A program made the position numbers and the translations under genes. A stretch of 60,384 nucleotides of DNA, taken from assembly GCA_018336035.1 (NCBI GenBank), contig JAGXRD010000061.1:1-60384 (forward strand), given 5' to 3'. Below the pieces are notes generated by a model. The model ran no database searches. It saw only the letters and a list, made by a program, of their open reading frames with translations, and was not told the DNA's origin. The stretch comes from Alphaproteobacteria bacterium. GTDB lineage: Bacteria > Pseudomonadota > Alphaproteobacteria > Ferrovibrionales > Ferrovibrionaceae. Every line of letters begins with the position of its first letter. The stretch's first letter is position 1. This document shows, one piece after another, positions 5,588 to 14,268 of this stretch.

Positions 5588-7252
5588 TTGCCCGAGCGCC
5601 GGTCAAAGGCTGAGATCGCAAAGGATACCAAGCGCAAGTTTGATCGCGCGGTATCCAATCGCGGTACGTTGGAATCGCACTGGGAAGAAATCGCCCGTCG
5701 CGTCCTGCCGTCCTATGCCGGTTCGTTCACCAACAAGGGTGTGACGACTGAAGGGGAAAAGCGCACCGAAGACATGATCGACGCAACGGCGGCCCTCGCG
5801 CTGCCGAAATTTGCCGCGGCCATGGAATCGATGCTGACGCCCCGGAATCAGACCTGGCATCGGCTGCAGCCGATGGACAAGTCCCTGATGCGCAACCGCA
5901 CGGTGCGCATGTATTACGATGATGTCACCGAGATCCTGTTTCGATATCGCTACGCGCCGCGGGCGAACTATGCGAGCCAGCAGCACGAAACGTATATGGG
6001 CCTTGGCGCCTTCGGCACCGGCGCAATGTATGTTGACCAGTTGAAATGGTTCAACGAACGTGGTCTGCGGTATCGCGCCATCCATCTGTCCGAGATTGTT
6101 TTCCTGGCCAATCACCAGGGTATCATCGATACCGCGCTGCGCCGCTTCGAACTGACGGCCCGGCAGGCTGTGCAGAAGTTTTCCCGGCCGGATGGCAGTA
6201 CCGACCTGCCGAAGAAAATCACTGACGCCAACGCGGATGAAAAGAAGTGCGACGACAAGTTCTGGTTCATTCACTGCGTTGAACCGCGCACCGAGGAAGA
6301 CGGTTACGATCCGCAGCGCGTTGATATCGAAGGTATGCGCTTCGCGTCCCGATATGTCAGCGAGGAAGAATGCACCATCGTCGAGGAAGGCGGTCACAAC
6401 ACCTTCCCGTACCCGATCAGCCGTTACGTCGTGGCGCCGGGTGAAATCTATGGCCGCAGCCCTGCCATGCTGGCGCTGCCTTCGATCAAGGTACTGAACG
6501 AAGAAAAGAAAACGGTTCTGGAACAGGGCCACCGCACGGTGCGCCCGGTGCTGTTGGCCCATGACGACGGCGTGCTGGATAGCTTCAGCATGAAGCCGGG
6601 CGCGATGAATTACGGCGGTGTGTCGGCGGAAGGCCGGCAGCTGGTTCACGCTTTGCCGGTTGGCAACATCATGATCGGCAAGGATCTGATGGATGACGAG
6701 CGGCTGGTGATCAACGATGCCTTCCTCGTCACCCTGTTTCAGCTTCTGACCGAGACGCCGCAGATGACGGCGACCGAAGTGCTGGAGAAGGTGCGCGAGA
6801 AGGGTGCCCTGTTGAGCCCGACCATGGGCCGCCAGCAGTCCGAATTCCTCGGCCCCATGATCGAGCGGGAAATTGACGTGCTGTCGATGCAGGGGCTGCT
6901 GCCGCAGAAGCCGCCGATCTTGCGTGAATTCGAAGCTGAATATGAAACGATCTATGACAGCCCGTTGTCCCGTGCCCAGCGCGCCGAGAATGCGTCCGGT
7001 TTCATGCGCTGGATCGGCAATGCGATGGAGTATGTCAAGATGACGGGTGACGCTCGCCCGCTGGACTGGGCGAACTGGGATTCGGCGCAGCCGGAGCTCG
7101 CCGATGTCATGGCAGTACCCGCCCGCTGGGTCAACGGCATCGACCAGGTACTGCAGTTGCGCGCTGCCCGCGACGAAGCAGCAAACGCACAGCAGATGAT
7201 CGAAGCTGCGCCGGCTGTCGCCGGTGTCGCCAAAGCCGTTCAGGGTGCCTGA
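5588..7252 (+). CDS. Portal / head-to-tail connector protein
   Basis: A 554-residue protein of the podovirus connector family. It forms the dodecameric ring at one capsid vertex through which DNA enters and leaves. Typical features: an N-terminal helix with ESHWEEIARRVLPSY, the PRNQTWHRLQP segment, GLGAFGTGAMYVD, and the YGRSPAMLALPSIKVLNEE helix near residues 295-313. The first in-frame start is TTG at 5588, 4 nt after the previous gene; no ATG occurs near it that would keep the conserved N-terminus, so TTG is preferred. Length agrees with the family (about 530-560). Confidence 0.93.
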   Translation: MPERRSKAEIAKDTKRKFDRAVSNRGTLESHWEEIARRVLPSYAGSFTNKGVTTEGEKRTEDMIDATAALALPKFAAAMESMLTPRNQTWHRLQPMDKSLMRNRTVRMYYDDVTEILFRYRYAPRANYASQQHETYMGLGAFGTGAMYVDQLKWFNERGLRYRAIHLSEIVFLANHQGIIDTALRRFELTARQAVQKFSRPDGSTDLPKKITDANADEKKCDDKFWFIHCVEPRTEEDGYDPQRVDIEGMRFASRYVSEEECTIVEEGGHNTFPYPISRYVVAPGEIYGRSPAMLALPSIKVLNEEKKTVLEQGHRTVRPVLLAHDDGVLDSFSMKPGAMNYGGVSAEGRQLVHALPVGNIMIGKDLMDDERLVINDAFLVTLFQLLTETPQMTATEVLEKVREKGALLSPTMGRQQSEFLGPMIEREIDVLSMQGLLPQKPPILREFEAEYETIYDSPLSRAQRAENASGFMRWIGNAMEYVKMTGDARPLDWANWDSAQPELADVMAVPARWVNGIDQVLQLRAARDEAANAQQMIEAAPAVAGVAKAVQGA

Positions 7253-7537
7253 TTGTCTATTTCCGATCTGGTTCAGCGCACAAGGCAGTTCGTATCCGGA
7301 AGGGCCGGTGCGTATCGCAGGGTTTTCAATCTGGAAAGCCTCGATGTCGAAACGGTTCTGGTCGATCTGGCGCGGTTCTGCCGGGCACATGAAAGCACTG
7401 GTTCCCAGGATCCGGCGATTGCCGCCCGGCTCGATGGCCGGCGTGAGGTGTGGCTGCGTATCCAACAGAACCTGAAACTGACCGACCAGCAGCTGTGGCT
7501 GCTGTACGGCGCCAACAGTCCAAACGTGAAAGGATAG
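7253..7537 (+). CDS. Bbp19-like phage protein
   Basis: A 94-residue protein starting at TTG 7253, right against the portal TGA. Its core VETVLVDLARFCRAHEST...DGRREVWLRIQQNL matches the Bbp19 family named after Bordetella phage BPP-1, whose members are encoded between portal and scaffold. Function is unknown; it is a useful marker that the head module belongs to the BPP-1 lineage. The scaffold gene begins 3 nt after its stop. Confidence 0.8.
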   Translation: MSISDLVQRTRQFVSGRAGAYRRVFNLESLDVETVLVDLARFCRAHESTGSQDPAIAARLDGRREVWLRIQQNLKLTDQQLWLLYGANSPNVKG

Positions 7538-7540
7538 TTT

Positions 7541-8479
7541 ATGCGAACGATTTTCGAGCGTTATTCGCTTGCCGGTGCCATGCGTGAAGGGGAGGGCGCA
7601 GCAACCACGGCGGCCACCACTGCCGCGACTACCGCAGCAACCACGACTGCGCCTCCCGCTGCGACTGCGACTACGACTGCGACTACGACTCCGACAGCTT
7701 TCGATTTCAGCCAGCATGGCGTGGCGGGCGAAGACCTGGCTTACGTTACGAACAAGGGCTGGAAGGGTCCGACCGATATTGTCGCATCATATCGCAACCT
7801 CGAAAAGCTGCGCGGCGTTCCCGTTGAACAACTGCTGCAGTTGCCGGCCGCTGATGCTGCGCCGGAAGCCTGGAGCGATATCTGGACCAAGCTGGGGCGC
7901 CCAGCCGCGGCGGACGGGTACCAACTGACCCTGCCGCAGGGTGATGACGGCGCTTTCGCCAAGGTTGCAACCAGCTGGTTCCACGGCGCCGATCTGACCC
8001 AGGGACAGGCGACCAAGCTGTACGAGAAGGTCATGGCCTGGGCGGGTGAGCAGCAGAAGGCCGGCGAGACCGTTAACGCCGATGCTGTCAAGGCCCAGAT
8101 GGCGGCACTCGACAAGGAATGGGGTCCGAACCGGGACACCAATCTGGCGATTGCACAGCGCGGCGCCAAGGCGTTTGGCCTGGATGAAGCGACGGTCGAC
8201 AAGCTGCAGGGTGCCCTCGGCTATGACGGTGTGATGAAGCTGATGCACAACCTTGGCAGCAAGGTTGGCACCGATGCCGGTTTTGTGACTGGCGACGGGA
8301 AAGGTGGCTTCTCCGGCACCGTGACCCAGGAACAGGCGCGGGCCGAGATCACCCGGTTGCGCAAGGAGAAGTCCTTCGCACAGCGGTTCAATTCGTCGGA
8401 TCCGACGGTCCGCAGCCTGGCCCGCAATGAAATGCGCAAACTGGAAGAAATCGCATTCCCGGGCAATCAGTCTTCTTGA
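7541..8479 (+). CDS. Capsid scaffold / head assembly protein
   Basis: A 312-residue protein between portal and capsid genes. A short start is followed by a Thr/Ala-rich low-complexity stretch (about residues 21-52) encoded by simple ACN/GCN codon repeats, then a conserved GWKGPTDIVASYRNLEKLRGVP segment, helical parts (YEKVMAWAGEQQKAGE) and a charged C-terminus ending in NEMRKLEEIAFPG, typical of podovirus scaffolds that guide procapsid assembly and are then lost. The C-terminal helix normally binds the coat protein. The Thr/Ala stretch is probably a flexible linker and a likely site for replication slippage. Confidence 0.85.
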   Translation: MRTIFERYSLAGAMREGEGAATTAATTAATTAATTTAPPAATATTTATTTPTAFDFSQHGVAGEDLAYVTNKGWKGPTDIVASYRNLEKLRGVPVEQLLQLPAADAAPEAWSDIWTKLGRPAAADGYQLTLPQGDDGAFAKVATSWFHGADLTQGQATKLYEKVMAWAGEQQKAGETVNADAVKAQMAALDKEWGPNRDTNLAIAQRGAKAFGLDEATVDKLQGALGYDGVMKLMHNLGSKVGTDAGFVTGDGKGGFSGTVTQEQARAEITRLRKEKSFAQRFNSSDPTVRSLARNEMRKLEEIAFPGNQSS

Positions 8480-8487
8480 AAATAGGT

Positions 8488-8504
8488 GTTGCCAAACAGG
8501 CAAC
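8488..8504. promoter_or_regulatory. Operator-like palindrome, copy 7 (perfect)
   Basis: GTTGC-CAAACAG-GCAAC, starting 9 nt after the scaffold stop and opening the long leader of the capsid gene. Confidence 0.65.
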
Positions 8505-8719
8505 GTCAGGTTATAAGAGCAACCGTCGAGGCCGCTTCCGGGCACAAGCCTCGACGGGAAACCGATCAAACCGAAGCCGACAACTGCTTAACGGCAGCCG
8601 GCTGACAGCAGGAAAGGACTGCCGAGTGCGCCGCCCGTAAGCGGTGAAGAAGCCGGCCCCGGCCTTCAGGTTGGACAAGCCCTTCGAAAGCAAGAACCAC
8701 GCTTTCCTGGAGGGACATC
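8505..8719 (+). other. 215-nt untranslated leader of the capsid gene with a 10-bp hairpin
   Basis: No reading frame is supported here, although all other genes of the operon are packed to within a few bases. Starting at 8523 is a perfect 10-bp stem CCGTCGAGGC / GCCTCGACGG (8523-8532 with 8548-8557; 15-nt loop), followed by several shorter GC-rich inverted repeats (for example CCGC/GCGG around 8632-8645 and GGCC/GGCC around 8655-8664). No U-run follows the main stem, so it is not an ordinary terminator. It may be a structured 5' leader that tunes capsid expression relative to scaffold. I do not recognise a known RNA family. Confidence 0.55.
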
Positions 8720-9616
8720 ATGTCCGTAAATATCCCTAATCATTATGTGCAGTCCTACAGCACGAACATCGAACTGCTCCTGCAAACGCGTGGTGGCAAG
8801 TTCCGTTCGGCAGTGACGACCGGCAGCTACGTCGGCAAGCAGGCTTCGCCTGTCGACCAGATCGGTTCTGTCGAAATGCAGCCGGTGACCACCCGCTTCG
8901 CGCCGATGGGCCGCGTTGACGCGCCGACTGACCGGCGCTGGGTCTTCCCGTCCGACTTCGACCTGCCGCAGCTGATCGACAGCTTCGACAAGCTGCGCCT
9001 GATCACCGATCCGGAATCGGCTTATGTCCGGAACGCCGTCATGGCGGCCGATCGCCAGTACGATCGCCTGATCGTCAATGCCTTCTTCGGCACGGCGAAG
9101 ACCGGCGAACAGGGTGCGACCAGCACCAGCTTCACCGCGGCCAACGAGGTCGATGTGGCGGAAGGTGGCGCCAACAGCCGCCTGAACGTCGCCAAGATCA
9201 AGGCCGTCAAGGAACTGATGGAAACCAACGATGTCGATTTCGAGGTCGAGGAAGCCTTCATTGGCATCACGGCCAAGGATCATTCGGCCCTGCTGAAGGA
9301 CATCGAGATCATCGGCAAGGACTTCAAGAACGGCGAAGCGCCGGTTTTGATCAGCGGCCGGGTGACCGAGTTCCTGGGCTTCAAGTTCATCCAGTCGGAG
9401 CTCATTGAGCGTCACCTGGCGGGCACCAACGAGGTGACCCTGCCGGTCTGGGTGAAGTCCGGCATGCACCTCGGCATGTGGAACGAGATGAACCACAAGG
9501 TCAGTCAGCGCGACGATCTGCAGGGTCTGCCCTGGCAGGTCTACACCACGATGACCGGCGGCGCGACCCGTGTTGAGGAAAACAAGGTCTACGCCATCGA
9601 ATCCTACCGGGCGTAA
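8720..9616 (+). CDS. Major capsid protein (HK97-fold, BPP-1 type)
   Basis: A 298-residue protein with GGAGG about 8 nt before its ATG. The N-terminal MSVNIPNHYVQSYSTNIELLLQTRGGKFR and the RRWVFPSDFDLPQLIDSFDKLRL segment are hallmarks of short podovirus coat proteins related to the BPP-1 coat. BPP-1 is known to have an HK97-like fold with altered topology stabilised by a separate cement protein, and the following gene fits that cement role. It has no extra N-terminal delta domain, which agrees with a separate scaffold protein. It is expected to be the most abundant virion protein, consistent with its own leader and the terminator after the cement gene. Confidence 0.92.
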   Translation: MSVNIPNHYVQSYSTNIELLLQTRGGKFRSAVTTGSYVGKQASPVDQIGSVEMQPVTTRFAPMGRVDAPTDRRWVFPSDFDLPQLIDSFDKLRLITDPESAYVRNAVMAADRQYDRLIVNAFFGTAKTGEQGATSTSFTAANEVDVAEGGANSRLNVAKIKAVKELMETNDVDFEVEEAFIGITAKDHSALLKDIEIIGKDFKNGEAPVLISGRVTEFLGFKFIQSELIERHLAGTNEVTLPVWVKSGMHLGMWNEMNHKVSQRDDLQGLPWQVYTTMTGGATRVEENKVYAIESYRA

Positions 9617-9629
9617 GGAGAACTGACCC

Positions 9630-10130
9630 ATGGCAAATGTTAATTCCACCTGGATCGGCAACGCGGTTGCCTCGCCCAAGGTCTTCACCGATGCAAACCA
9701 GAGCGTGGGCACCGGCAGGGTCGCCAAGTCTGCGGCTACCGTATCGGCGACGCAGGCTTCCGGCGACACCATCCGCCTGGTGCGGGTTCCGTCGAATGCC
9801 CGTATCGATGCGGTGCTGCTTACGACCGCTGACGCGACTACCGCCGGCGCCATCAACATCGGCGTCTGGCAGACGTCTGAGAATGGCGGCGCGGTGGTCG
9901 ATGCGGACCTGTTCGCCTCGGCCCTGGCCCTGACCGGTGGTCCGTTCACGCGCAGTGATCAGACCTTCGAAAGCGGTGAATACACCTATGCCGAAACCTG
10001 TCTGCCGCTCTGGCAGGTGCTGGGTCTGACGACCGATCCGAAGCGCGATTACGACATCGTTGCCCAGGTCAGCACGACCGGCGACGGCATGGGCACCGTC
10101 ATGGTGCTGGAAGTGCATTACACCACCTGA
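9630..10130 (+). CDS. Capsid cement/decoration protein (Bbp16-like by position)
   Basis: A 166-residue beta-rich protein beginning 13 nt after the capsid gene, with GGAG before the ATG. Regular strands such as GDTIRLVRVPSNARIDAVLLTTADAT, then GAINIGVWQT and a final GTVMVLEVHYTT suggest a jelly-roll-like beta sandwich. In BPP-1 the gene after the coat encodes the cement protein that stabilises the shell at two-fold axes; the order and size agree. The call rests on position, size and predicted fold. A strong hairpin terminator follows 9 nt after the stop. Confidence 0.75.
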   Translation: MANVNSTWIGNAVASPKVFTDANQSVGTGRVAKSAATVSATQASGDTIRLVRVPSNARIDAVLLTTADATTAGAINIGVWQTSENGGAVVDADLFASALALTGGPFTRSDQTFESGEYTYAETCLPLWQVLGLTTDPKRDYDIVAQVSTTGDGMGTVMVLEVHYTT

Positions 10131-10139
10131 CCTGTCATT

Positions 10140-10166
10140 CGGAGGCGGCCAATGCCGCCTCCGTTT
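10140..10166 (+). terminator. Intrinsic terminator inside the late operon
   Basis: A perfect 10-bp GC-rich stem CGGAGGCGGC / GCCGCCTCCG with a CAAT loop followed by TTT. It lies after the capsid and cement genes and before the tail genes. It is probably a partial terminator that keeps capsid and cement mRNA more abundant than downstream mRNA. Confidence 0.75.
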
Positions 10167-10181
10167 CCTGCGAGGTAGAGC

Positions 10182-10376
10182 ATGGCCGATCGTTTCTATT
10201 CTGTCGTCAAGGGTGAACAGTCCGCGGTCCAGGTGACCGAGGGTTCGTCCACGTCGAGCGAGGCGATCGAGCTTCGTGTGAATGACAGCGTGTACAGCGA
10301 CAAGCTGACCGTCATCCACGGTCTACGAGCGATCCTCCGCTATCTGGAGACCGTCGAAACCAACCCGATTGCGTGA
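10182..10376 (+). CDS. Small phage structural-region protein, 64 aa
   Basis: A 64-residue protein that starts after a GAGG motif. The sequence YSVVKGEQSAVQVTEGSSTSSEAIELRVND suggests a small beta protein, followed by a helix (LTVIHGLRAILRYLE). Proteins of this kind lie after the cement gene in BPP-1-like phages; the function is not known. The next gene starts 10 nt downstream. Confidence 0.7.
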   Translation: MADRFYSVVKGEQSAVQVTEGSSTSSEAIELRVNDSVYSDKLTVIHGLRAILRYLETVETNPIA

Positions 10377-10386
10377 GGCGAGGATC

Positions 10387-10956
10387 ATGAAAATCCATCG
10401 CCTTCGCAGCACTGTCGCCCGGCCTGCCGACAACACGGCATACGCCGCCGGCGACGAAATCAGCAATCATGCCACCGCTGCCAGCGTGGTGCGCCCGATC
10501 TTCAACATGGCCGGGTTCCAACAGGGCCGTATCCTGTCAGCCGAAATCGATCTGGTGGCGGCGTCGGGCAACGTGGTTACCACGGCGCTTGACCTTGAAC
10601 TGCTGTTGTTCCCCACCGATGACGTACCTGCCGCAGTTGGCGACAACGTCACCCATCCGATTGCGGCCGACATTCGCGCCAAGGCGCTCGGCGGGTTCCG
10701 CTTCGATGATACCGGCTGGACCGGTCCGCTGGGTACAGTGGCCGCCGGTACGTCGCAGTTCCAACCGGTCATGGCACATCTGGTGCAGCCGCTGGCCAGC
10801 CCGGTTGCGCAATTCCCACATCCGCCGGGCTTCCTGTTCAATCTGGAAAGCAAAACCACCAAGAGCCTGACCGCCGTTCTGCGGGCCCTCGGTGCCTGGA
10901 CCCCGACCGGCGTGGTCAACACTTTCGGCATTACGCTGAACCTCGAAGCGATTTAG
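10387..10956 (+). CDS. Phage structural protein, 189 aa, unknown role
   Basis: Start taken at the ATG at 10387 preceded by GAGG; an alternative start 18 nt upstream overlaps the previous gene. Beta-rich sequence with IHRLRSTVARPADNTAYAAGDEI at the N-terminus, a pattern common in virion proteins predicted to form a jelly-roll, and LFPTDDVPAAVGDN in the middle. It is likely a second capsid-associated or head-completion protein given its place between cement and tail tubular A genes. I cannot name a family with certainty. Confidence 0.7.
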   Translation: MKIHRLRSTVARPADNTAYAAGDEISNHATAASVVRPIFNMAGFQQGRILSAEIDLVAASGNVVTTALDLELLLFPTDDVPAAVGDNVTHPIAADIRAKALGGFRFDDTGWTGPLGTVAAGTSQFQPVMAHLVQPLASPVAQFPHPPGFLFNLESKTTKSLTAVLRALGAWTPTGVVNTFGITLNLEAI

Positions 10957-10966
10957 GCGACGGTTC

Positions 10967-11530
10967 ATGGCGGTCAGTGAAGTCGCCCTCGTCAACCTCG
11001 CTCTCCAGAAACTTGGTGCGGCCCGCATCACGTCGCTGAGCGAGGACAGCCGCAACGCGCGCAGCGTGAACGCCTGTTACAAAATGATGCGCGACCGCGA
11101 GTTGCGCGCACACAAATGGCATTTTGCGCGGAAGCAGCAGGTACTGACACCCGATACCGCGGCCCCAGCTTTCGATTACAGCTACCAGTTCACTTGGCCA
11201 ACCGATTGTCTGCGCGTGCTGAAGCCGCGGAACGGTTACGTCGACTGGCAGCTGGCCGGTCGCAAGATCATGACCAATATGAGCGATACGCTCAACTTGG
11301 ACTACATCGCGCGAATCACCAACACGACGCTGTTTGACCCGACATTCGATGACGGTCTGGCTTGCAAAATCGCCTGGCACTGCTGCGAGGAAATCACGCA
11401 GTCGAACCAGAAGAAGGCCGACATTATGACCGAGTACCGCATGGCGATTGCCGAGGCGCGTCGCACCAATGCCATTGAGGTTTCCCCGGAGGAATTCCAG
11501 GAAGATCCTTGGCTTTCGGCCCGGCGGTGA
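10967..11530 (+). CDS. Tail tubular protein A / adaptor (T7 gp11-like)
   Basis: A 187-residue protein. The N-terminus SEVALVNLALQKLGAARITSL, then ARSVNACYKMMRDRELRAHKWHFARKQ, is the standard signature of podovirus head-tail adaptors, which form a ring under the portal. Length agrees with T7 gp11 (about 196). The C-terminal helix ends with a conserved acidic segment and WLSARR. The nozzle gene follows 3 nt later, as in T7-like phages where the two proteins interact to build the short tail. Confidence 0.88.
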   Translation: MAVSEVALVNLALQKLGAARITSLSEDSRNARSVNACYKMMRDRELRAHKWHFARKQQVLTPDTAAPAFDYSYQFTWPTDCLRVLKPRNGYVDWQLAGRKIMTNMSDTLNLDYIARITNTTLFDPTFDDGLACKIAWHCCEEITQSNQKKADIMTEYRMAIAEARRTNAIEVSPEEFQEDPWLSARR

Positions 11531-11533
11531 GTC

Positions 11534-13837
11534 ATGCCGAAGGTCTCCCCCATCCAGACTGCGTTTAATGCCGGTGAAATATCACCGCTGATGTATGGCC
11601 GTGTTGATTTTGAAAAGTATGGTCTGGCTCTGGCTCGCTGTTTCAACTCAATTCCGATGGTGCAGGGCGGCGTTACGCGTCGGCCGGGTTTCGCTTTTTC
11701 GGCGGAAGTCAAGGACAGCAGCAAAAAGACGCGGGTTATCCGGTTCGAGTTTTCGACCACCCAGGCGTATGTGATCGAGCTCGGTGACCAGTATATGCGC
11801 CTGTATCGCAATAACGGGCCGGTACTGGAGACTGCGCAGAATATAACGGGCATCACCAAGGCCAACCCGGCAGTGCTGACCTACAGTGGCGCCGATAACT
11901 ATGCCAATGGCGATCACGTCATGCTGTCGTCGATTGGGGGCATGACCGAACTGAACGGCCGGCGGGTTAAGGTGGCCGGGGTGGACACTGGCGCGAATAC
12001 GTTCCAGCTTCAGGATCTGGCCGGCAATAATATCGACAGCACGAATTTCACCACATATACAAGCGGCGGCACGGTAGAAGAAGTCTACACGGTGTCGACG
12101 CCCTGGGTGGAAGCCGACCTGTTCGCGCTGAAATTCGCGCAGTCGGCCGACGTGCTGTACGTCGTGCATCCGAGTTATGCGCCGCGCAAGATTTCCCGTA
12201 CCGGTCACACCAGCTGGTCGATCAGCCTGCACGATTTTATCGATGGTCCGTACCTTGTGACCAACTCCACGACCACGACGTTGACCCTGGGTGCGACCAG
12301 CGGGACGGGTGTGAGTTTGACGGCGTCGTCGGCGACAGGCATTAACGGGGGCACAGGCTTCCGAGCAGGCGATGTCGGCCGGCATGTCCGCATCAAGCAT
12401 TCCAGCAAATGGGGCTGGGGCAAGATTGCCTCGGTGACCAACAGCACCACGGCGACGATTGATATCGTCAGCGCCTTTGGCGCGACGACGGCCAGCGCAT
12501 CGTGGCGCCTCGGTGTATATAACACGGTGGACGGTTACCCCGGCGCCTTGGCGTTTTTCGAGGATCGACTGGGTTTCGGCGGTGCGGGCGGCGCACCCCA
12601 GCGCGTCGACCTGTCGATGAACGGACTATACGACACCTTCTCGCCTACAGTTCTTGAAGATGGCACGGTGAAGGACGACAACGCGGTCTCGGCAACCTTC
12701 AACTCCGGCGATGTGCAGCTGATCCGCTGGATGTCGGATGACGAAAAAGGTCTGCTGGTTGGCACTGTGAGCGGTGAGTGGGTTCTGCGCCCGTCGACTC
12801 TCGGCGAGGCATTGTCGCCAACCAATGTGAAGGCGTCGCAAATCACAAAGCGTGGCAGTTACAACATCCAGGCTGCCCGCGTTTCCAAGGCCACCCTGTT
12901 CGCCCAGCGAGCGGGTCGCAAACTGCATGAGATTGCCTACGACTACTATTCTGACGGGTTCAAGTCTCCGGACATGACCGTACTGGCAGAGCACATCACC
13001 CGTGGCGGGGTCAAGGAGATGTCCTTCCAACAGCAGCCGCAAAGCGTTTTGTGGGTTGCCCGGCTGGATGGCGATCCGATCGGCCTGACATATGAACGCG
13101 AACAGAATGTGATCGCCTGGCACCAGCACGAACTGGGCGGCTTCTCGGATTCCGGCCACACGGCTGCGGCACAAATCGAATCGGTGACCACCATCCCGTC
13201 TGCCGACGAAACCCGGGAGGAAGTCTGGGCTGTCATCAAACGGTACGTTAATGGCCGAGCGGTTCGCTACGTCGAGTACATGGCCAAGATGTGGGAAGAC
13301 GGAGACGACCAGGAAGACGCATTTTATTTCGATTGCGGCGCGACCTATGACGGTTCGCCGACTACGGTTGTCAGTGGCCTGTGGCACCTGGTCGGCGAGA
13401 CAATATCTATCCTGGCTGACGGTGCGGCGCACCCGGACAAAACGGTAGGGTCGAACGGTCGGATCACGCTTGATCGTCAGGCGTCGGTGGTGCAGATCGG
13501 GTATGGTTACTATTCGGAAGGTCAGTTGCTGCGTAACAACGCCGGCGCGGCCGACGGCACGGCGCAGGGCAAGACCCAGCGTGCGCACAAGGTTGCCGCT
13601 CGATTCCACAAATCGCTGAACTGCAAGGTAGGGCCAAGCTTCGACAAGCTGGACGAAGTGATTTTCCGCACCGGCGCCAACCCGCTCGGGGCCATGGTTC
13701 CGCTGTATTCCGGCGACAAGGTCTTGCCTTACGAGGGTGATTACACGACGGCGAACCAAATCTGCTGGCGATTCTATGGCGGCCTGCCGGGTACGATTCT
13801 CGCTTTCATGCCACAACAGCACACGCAGGATGCCTAA
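11534..13837 (+). CDS. Tail tubular protein B / nozzle (T7 gp12-like)
   Basis: A 767-residue protein of the podovirus tail nozzle family, close in size to T7 gp12 (794). The N-terminus QTAFNAGEISPLMYGRVDFEKYGLALARCFNSIPMVQGGVTRRPG is highly characteristic: these proteins share the 'F..GE.SP.L.GR.D...Y..g...c.N..p...Gg..rRPG' pattern. The body is a beta-propeller-like region with many GEWVLRPST-type strands. It forms the distal tail tube, binding the adaptor above and tail fibres at the side. Its stop overlaps the next start. Confidence 0.92.
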   Translation: MPKVSPIQTAFNAGEISPLMYGRVDFEKYGLALARCFNSIPMVQGGVTRRPGFAFSAEVKDSSKKTRVIRFEFSTTQAYVIELGDQYMRLYRNNGPVLETAQNITGITKANPAVLTYSGADNYANGDHVMLSSIGGMTELNGRRVKVAGVDTGANTFQLQDLAGNNIDSTNFTTYTSGGTVEEVYTVSTPWVEADLFALKFAQSADVLYVVHPSYAPRKISRTGHTSWSISLHDFIDGPYLVTNSTTTTLTLGATSGTGVSLTASSATGINGGTGFRAGDVGRHVRIKHSSKWGWGKIASVTNSTTATIDIVSAFGATTASASWRLGVYNTVDGYPGALAFFEDRLGFGGAGGAPQRVDLSMNGLYDTFSPTVLEDGTVKDDNAVSATFNSGDVQLIRWMSDDEKGLLVGTVSGEWVLRPSTLGEALSPTNVKASQITKRGSYNIQAARVSKATLFAQRAGRKLHEIAYDYYSDGFKSPDMTVLAEHITRGGVKEMSFQQQPQSVLWVARLDGDPIGLTYEREQNVIAWHQHELGGFSDSGHTAAAQIESVTTIPSADETREEVWAVIKRYVNGRAVRYVEYMAKMWEDGDDQEDAFYFDCGATYDGSPTTVVSGLWHLVGETISILADGAAHPDKTVGSNGRITLDRQASVVQIGYGYYSEGQLLRNNAGAADGTAQGKTQRAHKVAARFHKSLNCKVGPSFDKLDEVIFRTGANPLGAMVPLYSGDKVLPYEGDYTTANQICWRFYGGLPGTILAFMPQQHTQDA

Positions 13838-14265
13838 TGCAGACAGTTCCGTTTAAAGCGGCGCATGCGGCCCGCCTCCGGATCCAGTCCGCACAGGCAT
13901 GGATGGGCGACATGCTGTGTGCGCCCGACATGGCAACGTTGGAACAGCCGCACGCCACCACGATTCTGGACGGCGACACGGTGTTGCTGTGCGCCGGCGC
14001 GATCGAGCTCTGGCCAGGTCGTGCATACATCTGGTCCGTACTGTCCGCAGAATTTACGCCGCGCAAATTCCTGCGGATGCAAACGATTGCGAAAGACTGG
14101 GTTGCTAACCTGCCGTTTGACCGGATCGAAGCGGCTGTGGAAGCGAGTTTCGAAGCTGGACATCGCTGGGTCATTTCCCTCGGTTTTACGCGAGAGACCG
14201 AAGATGTGATGCGCAAGTTCATGGATGGCCGGGATTTTGTGCTTTATGCGCGGGTCAAGGAGTAA
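13837..14265 (+). CDS. GNAT-fold virion-associated protein (T7 gp13-like)
   Basis: A 142-residue protein overlapping the nozzle stop by 1 nt. Pattern: a beta-rich N-terminal half (ATTILDGDTVLLCAGAIELWPGRAYIWSVLS), then a central helix with KFLRMQTIAKDWVANLP and a C-terminal FEAGHRWVISLGFTRETEDVMRKF. This is the layout of an acetyltransferase (GNAT) fold, and proteins of this class occupy the gp13 place in T7-like phages, where the protein is needed for virion maturation. The GFxxE segment of acetyltransferases is kept, but no catalytic activity can be asserted. Confidence 0.7.
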   Translation: MQTVPFKAAHAARLRIQSAQAWMGDMLCAPDMATLEQPHATTILDGDTVLLCAGAIELWPGRAYIWSVLSAEFTPRKFLRMQTIAKDWVANLPFDRIEAAVEASFEAGHRWVISLGFTRETEDVMRKFMDGRDFVLYARVKE

Positions 14266-14268
14266 GAA

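Noticed and set aside
5603-7717. A 704-codon open frame on the minus strand
   Set aside because: It is the antisense of the portal gene, has no family-like sequence, is rich in His/Arg/Gln as expected for a shadow frame in GC-rich DNA, and the plus-strand frame has clear portal motifs.
8505-8719. HDV-like or hammerhead ribozyme before the capsid gene
   Set aside because: The strong stem and short GAAA pieces were noted, but no complete set of conserved catalytic bases could be aligned for either class.
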